Part shown: in pieces, positions 38,449 through 47,560 of the stretch | How positions within the stretch are numbered: the first letter of the stretch is position 1 | How the letters are laid out: each line of letters starts with the position of its first letter | From: Helicobacter anatolicus | Lineage (GTDB): Bacteria; Campylobacterota; Campylobacteria; Campylobacterales; Helicobacteraceae | Direction of reading: 5' to 3' | NCBI RefSeq assembly: GCF_021300615.1 | Contig: NZ_JAJTMY010000002.1 | Location: 248,001 to 312,000, forward strand | Length of the DNA stretch: 64,000 nt | Notes under the pieces: model-generated | Database searches by the model: none | Told to the model about the DNA's origin: nothing | The model's input: only the letters and a program-made list of their open reading frames with translations | Position numbers and translations under genes: made by a program

Positions 38449-39352
38449 TAAACTTGTTGTGACTATTGTAGATGAAAAGGGGTCAAAGCAATTTAAAGTA
38501 CATCGCTATATTAAAAAAATTATTTTTTGGGGAATTTTTGGTTTTATTTTTATTATTATTGGTGCATTTTTTTTTATGAAATTTTTAATGCAGACGATTG
38601 AAGATGTTGCGATGGAGCAAAATATTGCAATTTCAGAGTATCGCTATATTTATCAACAAAATGAAGAGCTAAAAGAGAGAATCCAAAAAAAAACTAATGA
38701 ACTCAATGTGATTCATCAAAGGATTGGAGATCTTGAAAATATTATTGATACGCAAAAAAATAAGCAACAAATTGATAGGTTTGAAGAAGTTGATCTCAAG
38801 AGTTTAGATGATGCACAAAAAGATCTTATTTTAAATCTCGTGCCAAATGGCGATCCTATCAAGGATTTTTTTAGTAAAAGTAAAACTTATTCTAAAGAAA
38901 AAAATAAAAGTAAAGAAGCTTTAGCAATATTTTATAAAATCAATCCAAAAACTCCAGTTTACGCTGCTTCTGATGGTGTTGTAGAAACTATTATAAGGGG
39001 ACAGAAAAAAAATTTTGGTAATGGTAATACAGCTAAGCTTAATCATCTCTTTGGTTTTAATTCTTGGTATAAACATTTAGATGAGATTGTAGTTAAGCGT
39101 GGAGAATTTGTAAAAAAAGGAGAATTGATTGGATATGCAGGAAGTTATGGAGATGGTTTATATTATGAAATATCTTTTTTAAATAAACTTTTGTCAGCAG
39201 AAAAATTTACATTATGGGGAATGGATAATTTTGATGAAATAATTTTAAATGAAAATAAAGTGGACTGGAAAAGTCTTGTGTGGATTATTCAAGATATTTT
39301 AAAACTTCAAGATTATCAAAATCCCTATTACGAGAAAGTTTATGAAAAATAA
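38441..39352 (+). CDS. csd2: Csd2-like LytM/M23 protein, non-catalytic
   Basis: A 303-residue membrane-anchored protein: one N-terminal helix (about 25-47), a coiled coil (about 60-110), then a LytM/M23 domain. The zinc residues are lost: no HxxxD is seen, and the HxH position reads LYYEI where the neighbouring Csd1 has HLHYEV. This matches H. pylori Csd2, which shapes the cell with Csd1 without being a peptidase itself. Overlaps folC by 8 and csd1 by 11 bases. Confidence 0.9.
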   Translation: MYNKLVVTIVDEKGSKQFKVHRYIKKIIFWGIFGFIFIIIGAFFFMKFLMQTIEDVAMEQNIAISEYRYIYQQNEELKERIQKKTNELNVIHQRIGDLENIIDTQKNKQQIDRFEEVDLKSLDDAQKDLILNLVPNGDPIKDFFSKSKTYSKEKNKSKEALAIFYKINPKTPVYAASDGVVETIIRGQKKNFGNGNTAKLNHLFGFNSWYKHLDEIVVKRGEFVKKGELIGYAGSYGDGLYYEISFLNKLLSAEKFTLWGMDNFDEIILNENKVDWKSLVWIIQDILKLQDYQNPYYEKVYEK

Positions 39353-40262
39353 ACGTTTGGTTTTTATGATTACAGATCATAAAGGAAGCTTTTATTTTAA
39401 TGTTAGTATGCTTGTAAGACAAATTAGTCTTTATATCTTGCTTGCAATTTTTGCTTTGATTATTTTTATTGTAGTTTCTATTGGAGTTGTGCGAACAGAG
39501 ATAAAAGACATAAATAATAAAAAAAATATTTTAAATCAAGAATTTAGAAAAACTATAAAAATTAATACCACGTTAAATAATGAGATTACTCAAAGAATGG
39601 AAGAAATAAATATTGCTGGGGATAGAGTTGATGATTTGGAGGATATTATAGGGGTTTCAAAGTCTGAGGATGCTATAATAGAAAGCAGTCTTTTGAGTAG
39701 AATTGATATTGCAAATATTACAGGTGCTCAAAGGGCATTTATTATGAAATTTATTCCTAATGGATTCCCGTTAGATAAATATCTAAGAATTTCAGCAGGT
39801 TTTGGCACGAGGATGCATCCCATTTTACATATTTTGCATAAGCATACAGGAGTAGATTTTAGTACAAGTTTAAATACACCTGTTTATGCAACTGCAGATG
39901 GTGTTGTAGAATTTGCAGGAATGGGTTGGAATGGTGGATATGGAAATTTGGTAAAAATTACGCATTCTTTTGGTTTTAAAACTTATTATGCGCATTTAAA
40001 TTCCATTGTGGCGCGTAATGGGCAGTTTGTCAAAAAAGGGCAAATTATTGCTTATAGTGGAAATACAGGTGTTTCTACTGGCCCACATTTGCATTATGAA
40101 GTGCGTTTTTTAAATAATCCAATAAATGCCTTGAATTTTGCTAAATGGAATATGAAAAATTTTGATTTTATTTTCGATAATGAAAGGATAGTAGCATGGC
40201 AATCTTTACTAGCACTGATCAACAATCTAATGCTCCCATCAAGGGTGGTGCAGCAACAATAA
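39342..40262 (+). CDS. csd1: Csd1-like peptidoglycan D,D-endopeptidase (M23)
   Basis: A 306-residue inner-membrane-anchored peptidase with one N-terminal helix (about 25-48), a coiled coil and a complete LytM domain. The zinc site is intact: HxxxD at His168 and Asp172, and HLH at His249/His251. It trims peptidoglycan crosslinks, promoting helical shape in H. pylori. Its last 67 bases also encode the start of ccmA in another frame. Confidence 0.95.
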   Translation: MKNKRLVFMITDHKGSFYFNVSMLVRQISLYILLAIFALIIFIVVSIGVVRTEIKDINNKKNILNQEFRKTIKINTTLNNEITQRMEEINIAGDRVDDLEDIIGVSKSEDAIIESSLLSRIDIANITGAQRAFIMKFIPNGFPLDKYLRISAGFGTRMHPILHILHKHTGVDFSTSLNTPVYATADGVVEFAGMGWNGGYGNLVKITHSFGFKTYYAHLNSIVARNGQFVKKGQIIAYSGNTGVSTGPHLHYEVRFLNNPINALNFAKWNMKNFDFIFDNERIVAWQSLLALINNLMLPSRVVQQQ

Positions 40263-40594
40263 TTGCACAAGGAACAAAAATTAAAGGCGATATGCATATA
40301 GATTGTCATTTGCATATTGATGGAGATTTTGAGGGTAATATTTATTCTAAAAATACCGTCATGATTGGTAAAACAGGTAATGTACTTGGAAATATTTTTG
40401 CACAAAAATTGATTGTAAATGGAAAATTTAATGGTGTTACCGAAAGTAGTGTGGTAGAAATTTTACCAACAGGAAGAATTGAGGGTAGGGTTATTACACC
40501 AGAGTTTGTGATTGAACGCAAGGGTGTATTTGTAGGTGAAAGCAAAATTGTGGATAAAAATAAAGACAGAGAAAAAGAAAAAGTGGAGAAGTAA
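40196..40594 (+). CDS. ccmA: Bactofilin CcmA
   Basis: A 132-residue bactofilin that polymerises into filaments and organises cell curvature with Csd proteins. The core (about 20-115) is a repeated beta-helix with short hydrophobic turns (IKGDMHIDCHLHIDGDFEG, VLGNIFAQKLIVNG). Residues 1-15 are a flexible lead and the C-terminal 15 residues a charged tail. The ATG lies inside csd1 and is preceded by AAAGGA, supporting this overlapping start. The stop overlaps mfd by one base. Confidence 0.95.
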   Translation: MAIFTSTDQQSNAPIKGGAATIIAQGTKIKGDMHIDCHLHIDGDFEGNIYSKNTVMIGKTGNVLGNIFAQKLIVNGKFNGVTESSVVEILPTGRIEGRVITPEFVIERKGVFVGESKIVDKNKDREKEKVEK

Positions 40595-43560
40595 TGCAAG
40601 CTAGATTTTATGCTCATTTATTAGAGAAATCATCTACAGAGATTTTACTCACAGAAAATGATAAAGAAACCCAGGTGCTTTGGCAAGTAGCGCAGTATTG
40701 TTATGAAAAAAAGATCCTACAAAAAAAACCAGTGGTTTTACCTGATTTTCGTGCAAGAATGGGAGATGATATTAGGTCTTTTAGTGAAGAATTTTTGACT
40801 TTATTGGCGCAATTGAGGGAGTATTATACACAAGAAAGTTTGCTAATTACACCGATTTCTAGTGTACTTTATCCTCTACCAAAAAAGGAATTGCTACAAC
40901 CTTTAGAAATCATTAAAAAAGATCTTTATAATCTTGAGGAGTTAAAGCAAAAATTTGTGCATTTTGGCTATGAGGTAGTAGATATTGTTGAGATGGAAGG
41001 AGAAGTGAGTTTTCGTGGGGATATTATAGATATTGCAATTCCTAATGGAAAAAATTATCGCTTGAGTTTTTTTGATATTGAATGCGAAAGTATTCGCACC
41101 TTTGATTTGCAAACTCAAAAAAGTAATCAGCAGGAATTAGAAAATTTAAAAATCCCTCCTGCGTTATTTAGTCTCAATCAAGAGCAGTATGATGAAATAT
41201 TGCGTAGAATTGAGAGTTTAGATACAGATAGTTTTTATAAGGATTTATTTTCTCTTGGTTTTTGGTGTTTAGATTCTTTAGCTGAAAAGTTTTTATTACA
41301 TAAAAATGTTGTAATGACACCAAATGCAAGAGATTATACACAAGAACTTTTTGAACGCGATTTGCAAGATCCTTATGGTAAAGATTTTTTTATGCAGTTA
41401 CCTTTTTTAAAAGATAAGAAAGATTATGCAGATCTTAATATAGAATCAAAAAATTTAGAGTATTTTTTACAACTCAATGCTGATAAACGCATAGAGATTT
41501 TAGTGCCTACGCAAATGATGCAAGAGCAGTTTCAAGCACAAGGATTATATGCAGAGGTCTCATCACTTGTTTTAAATATTGCGTTGCCAGAGAAATATAT
41601 TATTTCTCTTAATTCTTATCCTAAAACCAAGAAAAAACAAAAACCTCGTATTGCTATTGATGAGCTTAATGTGGGCGAGTATGTTGTGCATACCACTTAT
41701 GGAATTGGTATTTTTCGTGGTATAGAACAGGCAAAAATTTTAGGAGCTACTAGAGATTTTATTCGGATTGATTATCAAGGAGAAGATTCTTTATTATTGC
41801 CTGTTGAAAATCTTAATACTATTGATCGTTATGTGGCAGGTTCTGGAGGTGTACCCATTGTTGATAAGTTAGGAAAAGGCAATTTTTTAAAACTTAAAGA
41901 AAAAATCAAAACAAAACTTTTTGAAATTGCTGATTCTATTATTGCTTTAGCAGCCAAAAGAAAACTTATTGAAGGTAAAAAAATTGATACAACATTGCCT
42001 GAAATTTTGCTTTTTAAGGAGAGTGCTGGTTTTGTTTTAACGCAAGATCAAGAAAGAAGTATTGAAGAGATTTTTACAGATCTTAAGAGTGGTCAAGTAA
42101 TGGATCGACTTTTGAGTGGGGATGTAGGATTTGGTAAGACTGAAGTAGCGATGAATGCAATTTTTGCAGCTTGTAAAAATGGATTCCAAGCAATGATGAT
42201 TGTGCCTACAACTTTATTAGCATTGCAGCATTATCATACTTTGAAGAAAAGATTGGAGGGACTACATGTCGTTCGATTAGATCGTTTTGTTAAGGCTGCT
42301 GAAAAAAGAAAGATTTTAGATGCTTTAGCAAGCGGAAAAATTGATGTGGTAGTAGGGACACATGGATTATTAAATGCGGTGTTTAAAAATCTTGGGTTGA
42401 TTGTAATTGATGAGGAGCATAAATTTGGTGTTAAGCAAAAAGAAAGTATTAAATCTTTGAGTAAAAATGTGCACCTTTTAAGTATGTCTGCTACACCAAT
42501 CCCCAGAACGCTTAATATGGCATTATCACATATTAAGGGTATGAGCAGTTTGCTTACCCCACCTAGCGAACGCTTAAGTACTAAAACTTTTGTAAAAGAA
42601 AAAAGCGATGCGGTAATTAAAGAAACTATTTTGCGAGAATTAAGACGCAATGGACAAGTATTTTATATTTATAACAATATTGCAAACATTACAAATATTG
42701 CAAGAGATTTGAAGGAATTGTTACCACAACTTGAAATTGCAATTTTGCATTCCCAAATTGATTCTAATACGACAGAAGAAATCATGATGGCCTTTGCAGA
42801 GAGGAGGTATCATTTATTACTTTGTACTTCTATTGTAGAATCTGGAATCCATCTTCCTAATGCTAACACAATTATTATTGATGGGGCAGATCATTTTGGT
42901 TTGGCAGATTTGCATCAGCTTAGAGGTCGTGTAGGTAGAGGAGATAAAGAGGGTTTTTGTTATTATCTCATTGAAGATAAAGATAAAATTACTCCAGAGG
43001 CTTCAAAAAGATTACTTGCATTAGAAAAAAATTCATTTTTAGGTAGTGGTGCTATGATTGCCTATCAAGATTTAGAAATTAGAGGAGGGGGGAATTTATT
43101 AGGTGAAGCACAAAGCGGACATATTAAAAATATTGGTTATAGTCTTTATCTCCGTATGCTTGAAGATGCAATTTACCAACTTAGTGGGAAGGAACAATTG
43201 CAAGAGAAAGATGTAGAAATTAAGTTACAAGTATCTGCTTATCTTAATCCTGATTTGATTAATAGTGATACTTTGAGACTTGAGCTTTATCGAAGATTAT
43301 CATTGTGTAAAAATGCAGAATCTGTTTATGAAATTGAAAGAGAAATTGTAGATAGGTTTGGGACATTGGATTTTTATACCAAGCAGTTTTTGATTCTTAT
43401 TTTGATAAAAATTGTGGCACGAGATGTGGATATTACATTGATTTCAAATTTCAAAAAAGATGTAACATTTTTCTTTAGAGATAATTCTAAAAAGTTTTTA
43501 AGTATTCAGGATGAGGAAAATTTATTAGCTGAGATTTTAGAGTTTTTGAGAAAAATCTAA
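40594..43560 (+). CDS. mfd: Transcription-repair coupling factor
   Basis: A 988-residue ATP-dependent translocase that removes stalled RNA polymerase and recruits UvrA. An N-terminal UvrB-like region is followed by the RNA-polymerase-interacting domain (VGEYVVHTTYGIGIFRGIE near residue 358), a RecG-like helicase with Walker A GDVGFGKTE at 509-517 and DEEH at about 606-609, and the TRCF domain. Length is close to the family in this group. It ends the long overlapping operon. Confidence 0.97.
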   Translation: MQARFYAHLLEKSSTEILLTENDKETQVLWQVAQYCYEKKILQKKPVVLPDFRARMGDDIRSFSEEFLTLLAQLREYYTQESLLITPISSVLYPLPKKELLQPLEIIKKDLYNLEELKQKFVHFGYEVVDIVEMEGEVSFRGDIIDIAIPNGKNYRLSFFDIECESIRTFDLQTQKSNQQELENLKIPPALFSLNQEQYDEILRRIESLDTDSFYKDLFSLGFWCLDSLAEKFLLHKNVVMTPNARDYTQELFERDLQDPYGKDFFMQLPFLKDKKDYADLNIESKNLEYFLQLNADKRIEILVPTQMMQEQFQAQGLYAEVSSLVLNIALPEKYIISLNSYPKTKKKQKPRIAIDELNVGEYVVHTTYGIGIFRGIEQAKILGATRDFIRIDYQGEDSLLLPVENLNTIDRYVAGSGGVPIVDKLGKGNFLKLKEKIKTKLFEIADSIIALAAKRKLIEGKKIDTTLPEILLFKESAGFVLTQDQERSIEEIFTDLKSGQVMDRLLSGDVGFGKTEVAMNAIFAACKNGFQAMMIVPTTLLALQHYHTLKKRLEGLHVVRLDRFVKAAEKRKILDALASGKIDVVVGTHGLLNAVFKNLGLIVIDEEHKFGVKQKESIKSLSKNVHLLSMSATPIPRTLNMALSHIKGMSSLLTPPSERLSTKTFVKEKSDAVIKETILRELRRNGQVFYIYNNIANITNIARDLKELLPQLEIAILHSQIDSNTTEEIMMAFAERRYHLLLCTSIVESGIHLPNANTIIIDGADHFGLADLHQLRGRVGRGDKEGFCYYLIEDKDKITPEASKRLLALEKNSFLGSGAMIAYQDLEIRGGGNLLGEAQSGHIKNIGYSLYLRMLEDAIYQLSGKEQLQEKDVEIKLQVSAYLNPDLINSDTLRLELYRRLSLCKNAESVYEIEREIVDRFGTLDFYTKQFLILILIKIVARDVDITLISNFKKDVTFFFRDNSKKFLSIQDEENLLAEILEFLRKI

Positions 43561-43603
43561 AATAATAGCAGGTTGAAAAATAGAGAAAATTGGATTTTTA
43601 TAG

Positions 43604-43609
43604 TAGAAT
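43604..43609 (+). promoter_or_regulatory. Putative -10 box for the argF operon
   Basis: TAGAAT 25 bp before the argF ATG in the 73-bp gap after mfd. No clear arginine-box palindrome is seen. Confidence 0.4.
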
Positions 43610-43633
43610 ATAGTATTAAAGAATAGGGGTATT

Positions 43634-44575
43634 ATGAAACATTTTTTAACTTTAAGGGATTATCAACAAGCTGATATTATCGAAATTATTAAGCTTGCTA
43701 TCGCAATCAAAAAAGATTATAAAGAAAATAAAGAGCGTAATGATATGCACAAAAAGATTCTAGGAATGATTTTTGAAAAAAATTCTACTAGAACGCGTGT
43801 AAGCTTTGAAGCAGGAATTTATCAGCTTGGTGGAAATGGGATCTTTTTATCAGGTAAGGAAATTCAGCTTAGTAGAGGAGAAAGTATCGCAGATACCGCA
43901 AGGGTGATTAGTTCGATGGTAGATATGATTGTAATTCGTACTTTTGAACATGAAAGACTAGAAGAGTTTGCAAAATTTTCATATGTCCCTGTGATTAATG
44001 GATTGAGTGATTTATATCATCCTGTGCAGGTAATAGCAGATTATCTCACTATGATTGAAAATGGAATTTTTGTAAAAGGGAGTTTTGATGCAGCATATAA
44101 GCAAGATCCGCGTGTGGTTTATGTGGGTGATGGAAATAATATGACACATTCTTGGTTGTTATTAGCTGCAATTATGGGATTTGAGATTAATATTGCTTGT
44201 CCAAGAGGATATATGCCAAAACAAGAAATTTTGGAATATGCACAAAAAATTAGTACCAAAGATATTCGTATTTATGAAGATCCTAATGAGGCAATTAGGG
44301 GGTGTAATGTTGTTGTAACAGATACTTGGGTGTCTATGGGGCAAGAAGAACAGAAGGAAGAAAAAAAGAAAATTTTTAAGGATTATTGTGTTGATTATGC
44401 TAAGATGGAATTAGCAGATAAAGAAGCGATATTCTTACATTGTTTGCCAGCATATCGTGGGCAAGAGGTAAGTGAAGAAGTTTTAGAAGGAAGACAAAGT
44501 CGAGTATTTCAAGAAGCAGAAAATAGATTACATGCACAAAAAGGAATTATGGTATGGCTAAACAAACAAAGTTAG
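43634..44575 (+). CDS. argF: Ornithine carbamoyltransferase
   Basis: A 313-residue transcarbamylase that makes citrulline from ornithine and carbamoyl phosphate. Signature motifs are present: STRTR at 51-55 (carbamoyl-phosphate loop), HPVQVIADY near 133, DTWVSMGQE near 232 (ornithine loop) and HCLPAYRG near 272. I recall the argF-DUF2603-hemN order from Campylobacter; H. pylori lacks argF. The last 22 bases overlap the next gene. Confidence 0.96.
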   Translation: MKHFLTLRDYQQADIIEIIKLAIAIKKDYKENKERNDMHKKILGMIFEKNSTRTRVSFEAGIYQLGGNGIFLSGKEIQLSRGESIADTARVISSMVDMIVIRTFEHERLEEFAKFSYVPVINGLSDLYHPVQVIADYLTMIENGIFVKGSFDAAYKQDPRVVYVGDGNNMTHSWLLLAAIMGFEINIACPRGYMPKQEILEYAQKISTKDIRIYEDPNEAIRGCNVVVTDTWVSMGQEEQKEEKKKIFKDYCVDYAKMELADKEAIFLHCLPAYRGQEVSEEVLEGRQSRVFQEAENRLHAQKGIMVWLNKQS

Positions 44576-44988
44576 TTGAAATTTTAGGTGCTAATAATCA
44601 GGCGGTAATGCAGTCAATAGATTCCCATACTTTGCAGTTACACTTAAGTAGTGGAGAATTCTCTAAGAGCGAGCCTTGGTTTTTAAAAGATGAAAAAAAT
44701 CAAGAATATGTTGTATTGCCACAAAAGGTTTTACGTAATATTATTATGCTTATCCGAAAAGCACATGAAGATCGTTTGAAGGTAGAGTTAGAGCGTGATA
44801 TTATTATGCATGCACCTATAGATTTTGATGATGTGATGAGTGTAGCAATTAATAGAGTAGAATCTTTGCGTGGAAAAGATGGAAGTTTGCCAAATATTGA
44901 TAGTATGCAGATTGTTAAAGAAATTAAAGAAAAACATCCAAATTTATTTATAGATTTAAATACTAATGCTTTTGTAAGAAGTTTATAA
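44554..44988 (+). CDS. DUF2603/UPF0763-type conserved protein of unknown function
   Basis: A 144-residue cytosolic protein, acidic and without membrane segments or known catalytic motifs. The family looks confined to Campylobacterota (from memory), and it travels with hemN. Its start lies 22 bases inside argF and its stop shares a base with the hemN start, so it is made together with both. A role in haem synthesis or in handling of HemN is possible, but only from position. Confidence 0.82.
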   Translation: MAKQTKLVEILGANNQAVMQSIDSHTLQLHLSSGEFSKSEPWFLKDEKNQEYVVLPQKVLRNIIMLIRKAHEDRLKVELERDIIMHAPIDFDDVMSVAINRVESLRGKDGSLPNIDSMQIVKEIKEKHPNLFIDLNTNAFVRSL

Positions 44989-46361
44989 TGATAGATTTTA
45001 AAAAATTTTCAAGTTACTCAAAATCTGGTCCTCGTTATACAAGTTATCCTACTGCGGTAGAGTTTAGTGAGAATTTTACACAAGAAACATTGCAAGAGGC
45101 ATTTTTGCGCAATGATAAACGAAAAGATATTCCATTATCCATTTATGTGCATTTACCATTTTGTAAAAGTGCGTGTTATTTTTGTGCATGTAATGTGATT
45201 TATACAAATAGTGAAGAAAAAAAAGAGCGTTATTTGGGGTATTTGAGGAAAGAATTAGAGATTCTCAAAACCCATATGGATACAAGACGTGAAGTTGTGC
45301 AATTGCATTTTGGTGGTGGTACTCCAACTTATTTTAGTGCAAAGCAACTTGAAGAAGTTATCACTCTTATTCGTAACACTTTTACAAATTTTGCAAGTAA
45401 TGCTGAGGTGAGTTGTGAGATTGACCCAAGACATTTCACAGAAGATCAGATGATTGTTTTAAAAAATGGTGGTTTCAATCGCGTGAGTTTTGGTGTGCAG
45501 GATTTTGATGAAAAGGTGCAGAAAGCTATTAATCGCTATCAAAGTATGGAATTGATGCAAAATGTCGTGGGAATTGCACGAAAACATGGTATTTTTTCAA
45601 TTAATTTTGACCTTATTTATGGACTTCCTTATCAAAATATTAATACTTTTGAAGAGACTTTGAAAAAAGCGATTTCTTTGAAACCTGATCGTTTTGCAAT
45701 TTTTAATTATGCACATGTTCCTTGGATTAAAAGAACAATGGCAAATATTGATGAATCTACACTTCCAACTCCAGAAAATAAGTTAAAAATCTTGGAATTT
45801 ACTATAAAGTTTTTACAGGAGAGTGGTTATAAAATGATTGGAATGGATCATTTTGCAAGGGCTGATGATGAACTTTATCTTGCGAGTCAAAAAGGTGAGC
45901 TTCGAAGAAATTTTCAAGGCTATACTACGAGGGGATTCTCGCAGACAATTGGAATTGGACTTACTTCAATTGGTGAAGGAGTGGATTATTATGTGCAAAA
46001 TTATAAAGATATTAAGAGTTATGAAAAAGCTTTAGATGAAGGAAAACTACCTGTTGAACGAGGTGTTGTATTAGATTTTGATGATATCTTACGCAAAGAA
46101 GTAATTATGCAATTAATGAATAATTCTAAATTATATTTCTGTAAAATTGAAGAAAAATTTTTGATTGATTTCAAAGAGTATTTTGCGAAGGAATTGCAAG
46201 CGCTACAGGTTTTTGTAGATGATGGTATTTTAGAGATTACAGAAGAAGGAATTTTTGCAAATCCTACCGGATCTATGTTAATTCGTAATATTGCAATGTG
46301 TTTTGATGCTTATTTAGAAAAGATACCTCACGAAAAAAGACGCTTTTCTAAAACAGTCTAA
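44988..46361 (+). CDS. hemN: Oxygen-independent coproporphyrinogen-III oxidase
   Basis: A 457-residue radical SAM enzyme that decarboxylates coproporphyrinogen III in haem synthesis without oxygen. The cluster motif is CKSACYFCAC with Cys59, Cys63, Cys66 and Cys68, as in E. coli HemN. HFGGGTPTY follows near residue 107, and the N-terminus YTSYPTA is diagnostic of true HemN over HemW. One-base overlaps join it to both neighbours. Confidence 0.97.
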   Translation: MIDFKKFSSYSKSGPRYTSYPTAVEFSENFTQETLQEAFLRNDKRKDIPLSIYVHLPFCKSACYFCACNVIYTNSEEKKERYLGYLRKELEILKTHMDTRREVVQLHFGGGTPTYFSAKQLEEVITLIRNTFTNFASNAEVSCEIDPRHFTEDQMIVLKNGGFNRVSFGVQDFDEKVQKAINRYQSMELMQNVVGIARKHGIFSINFDLIYGLPYQNINTFEETLKKAISLKPDRFAIFNYAHVPWIKRTMANIDESTLPTPENKLKILEFTIKFLQESGYKMIGMDHFARADDELYLASQKGELRRNFQGYTTRGFSQTIGIGLTSIGEGVDYYVQNYKDIKSYEKALDEGKLPVERGVVLDFDDILRKEVIMQLMNNSKLYFCKIEEKFLIDFKEYFAKELQALQVFVDDGILEITEEGIFANPTGSMLIRNIAMCFDAYLEKIPHEKRRFSKTV

Positions 46362-47536
46362 TGCAAGACATTGCTTCTGCTTGTGTTAAGTGCGCAAAAT
46401 GTATCCAAGGGTGCGCAACTTATCAGATTCATCGCGATGAGGTGCATTCTCCACGAGGATTTTTGGAACTTATTAAATCCGTAGAGATTGCTCAGCAAGA
46501 AGAATTTTTAGATACTTGTTTTTTGTGCACGCATTGTGTTAGTGCCTGTCCTATTGGACTTCCTATTGATTTTGCTATTATGCAATCAAGAAGGGAAAAT
46601 AAACAAGGAGTTTTAAAGAGGTTTTATTTTTTCTTGTTGAGACATAGAAAAATCATGGATTTTGTTTTTTTATTTTTATCTTTTTTACCTCCCTGTTTTT
46701 TTAAGCAGAAAAAAGTAGGGGTAATTTTTAAGATTCCTTTTAAACATCAAGCATTTTTACAAAAATATAAAAAATATCAATCTAAAAAATATTCAAGAAA
46801 GGTCGCAATTTTTATTGGTTGTTTGGCAAATTATAATTATTCTGAAACAGGAGATGCTTTATTAAAAATTTTAGATTCTCTTGAAATTGAGGCTTTAATA
46901 CCTAAGCAAGAATGTTGTAGTGCACCTGCACTATTTAGTGGAGACTTTGATACAAGTTTAAAACTTATCAAAAAAAATATCATATATTTCGAAAAAATTA
47001 TTGATGAAGTGGAGGCAATTTTGATTCCAGAGGCCACTTGTGCATCTGTGATTATTAAAGATTGGCAGAGGGTATTAGAGTATTATCAAGAAGAAGAATA
47101 TTTACAAAAATTAAAACTAATACAACATAAGTTTTTTTTAACAAGTGTTTTTTTTGCTATGCATACAGATCTGAGAAAAAAAATGATACAAACAAAGCAG
47201 AAAATTACCTATCATGATCCATGTCATGCTTGTAAATCTTTAAAAATTAAAACCCCTCCAAGAGAGCTTTTGCAACATTATGATTTAGTGGAACTTGAGG
47301 ATAGTGAGAGTTGTTGTGGATTTGGAGGAATTACTTTGCAGATTAAGAAAAATGATTTGATAAAAAAAGTTGGTGAAAAAAAAATAGATAAGATTCTAGA
47401 AACCAATGCTGAGATTGTAAGTGCAGAATGTAGTGCATGCCATGCACAAATTGCAACTTTATTAGCCGAGAAAAAAAGCAAAGTGGTTTTCAAACATCCC
47501 TTAGAGTTGATTGCGCAAACTCTAAAAAAAGAATGA
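46361..47536 (+). CDS. GlpC/LutA-type Fe-S oxidoreductase with CCG domains
   Basis: A 391-residue protein with two N-terminal [4Fe-4S] motifs (Cys8, 11, 14, 18 and Cys53, 56, 59, 63) and two CCG (heterodisulfide-reductase-like) segments (ECCSAPA, DPCHACKS, SCCGFGG, CSACH). A short hydrophobic stretch near 95-115 may bind the membrane. Such subunits carry electrons from glycerol-3-phosphate, lactate or glycolate dehydrogenases to quinone, but no partner dehydrogenase is adjacent. It begins on the hemN stop codon. H. pylori has a similar hemN-glpC pair. Confidence 0.87.
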   Translation: MQDIASACVKCAKCIQGCATYQIHRDEVHSPRGFLELIKSVEIAQQEEFLDTCFLCTHCVSACPIGLPIDFAIMQSRRENKQGVLKRFYFFLLRHRKIMDFVFLFLSFLPPCFFKQKKVGVIFKIPFKHQAFLQKYKKYQSKKYSRKVAIFIGCLANYNYSETGDALLKILDSLEIEALIPKQECCSAPALFSGDFDTSLKLIKKNIIYFEKIIDEVEAILIPEATCASVIIKDWQRVLEYYQEEEYLQKLKLIQHKFFLTSVFFAMHTDLRKKMIQTKQKITYHDPCHACKSLKIKTPPRELLQHYDLVELEDSESCCGFGGITLQIKKNDLIKKVGEKKIDKILETNAEIVSAECSACHAQIATLLAEKKSKVVFKHPLELIAQTLKKE

Positions 47537-47560
47537 AGTCATATTGAATAATTTTTATTA

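Noticed and set aside
42234-42650. Reverse-strand open frame of 138 residues inside mfd
   Set aside because: It is antisense to the conserved helicase motifs of mfd, so it is a by-product of codon use.
43086-43093. Short G-run in mfd and another in the phosphate permease as phase-variable tracts
   Set aside because: The runs are about six bases, too short for typical slipped-strand variation, and both genes are intact.
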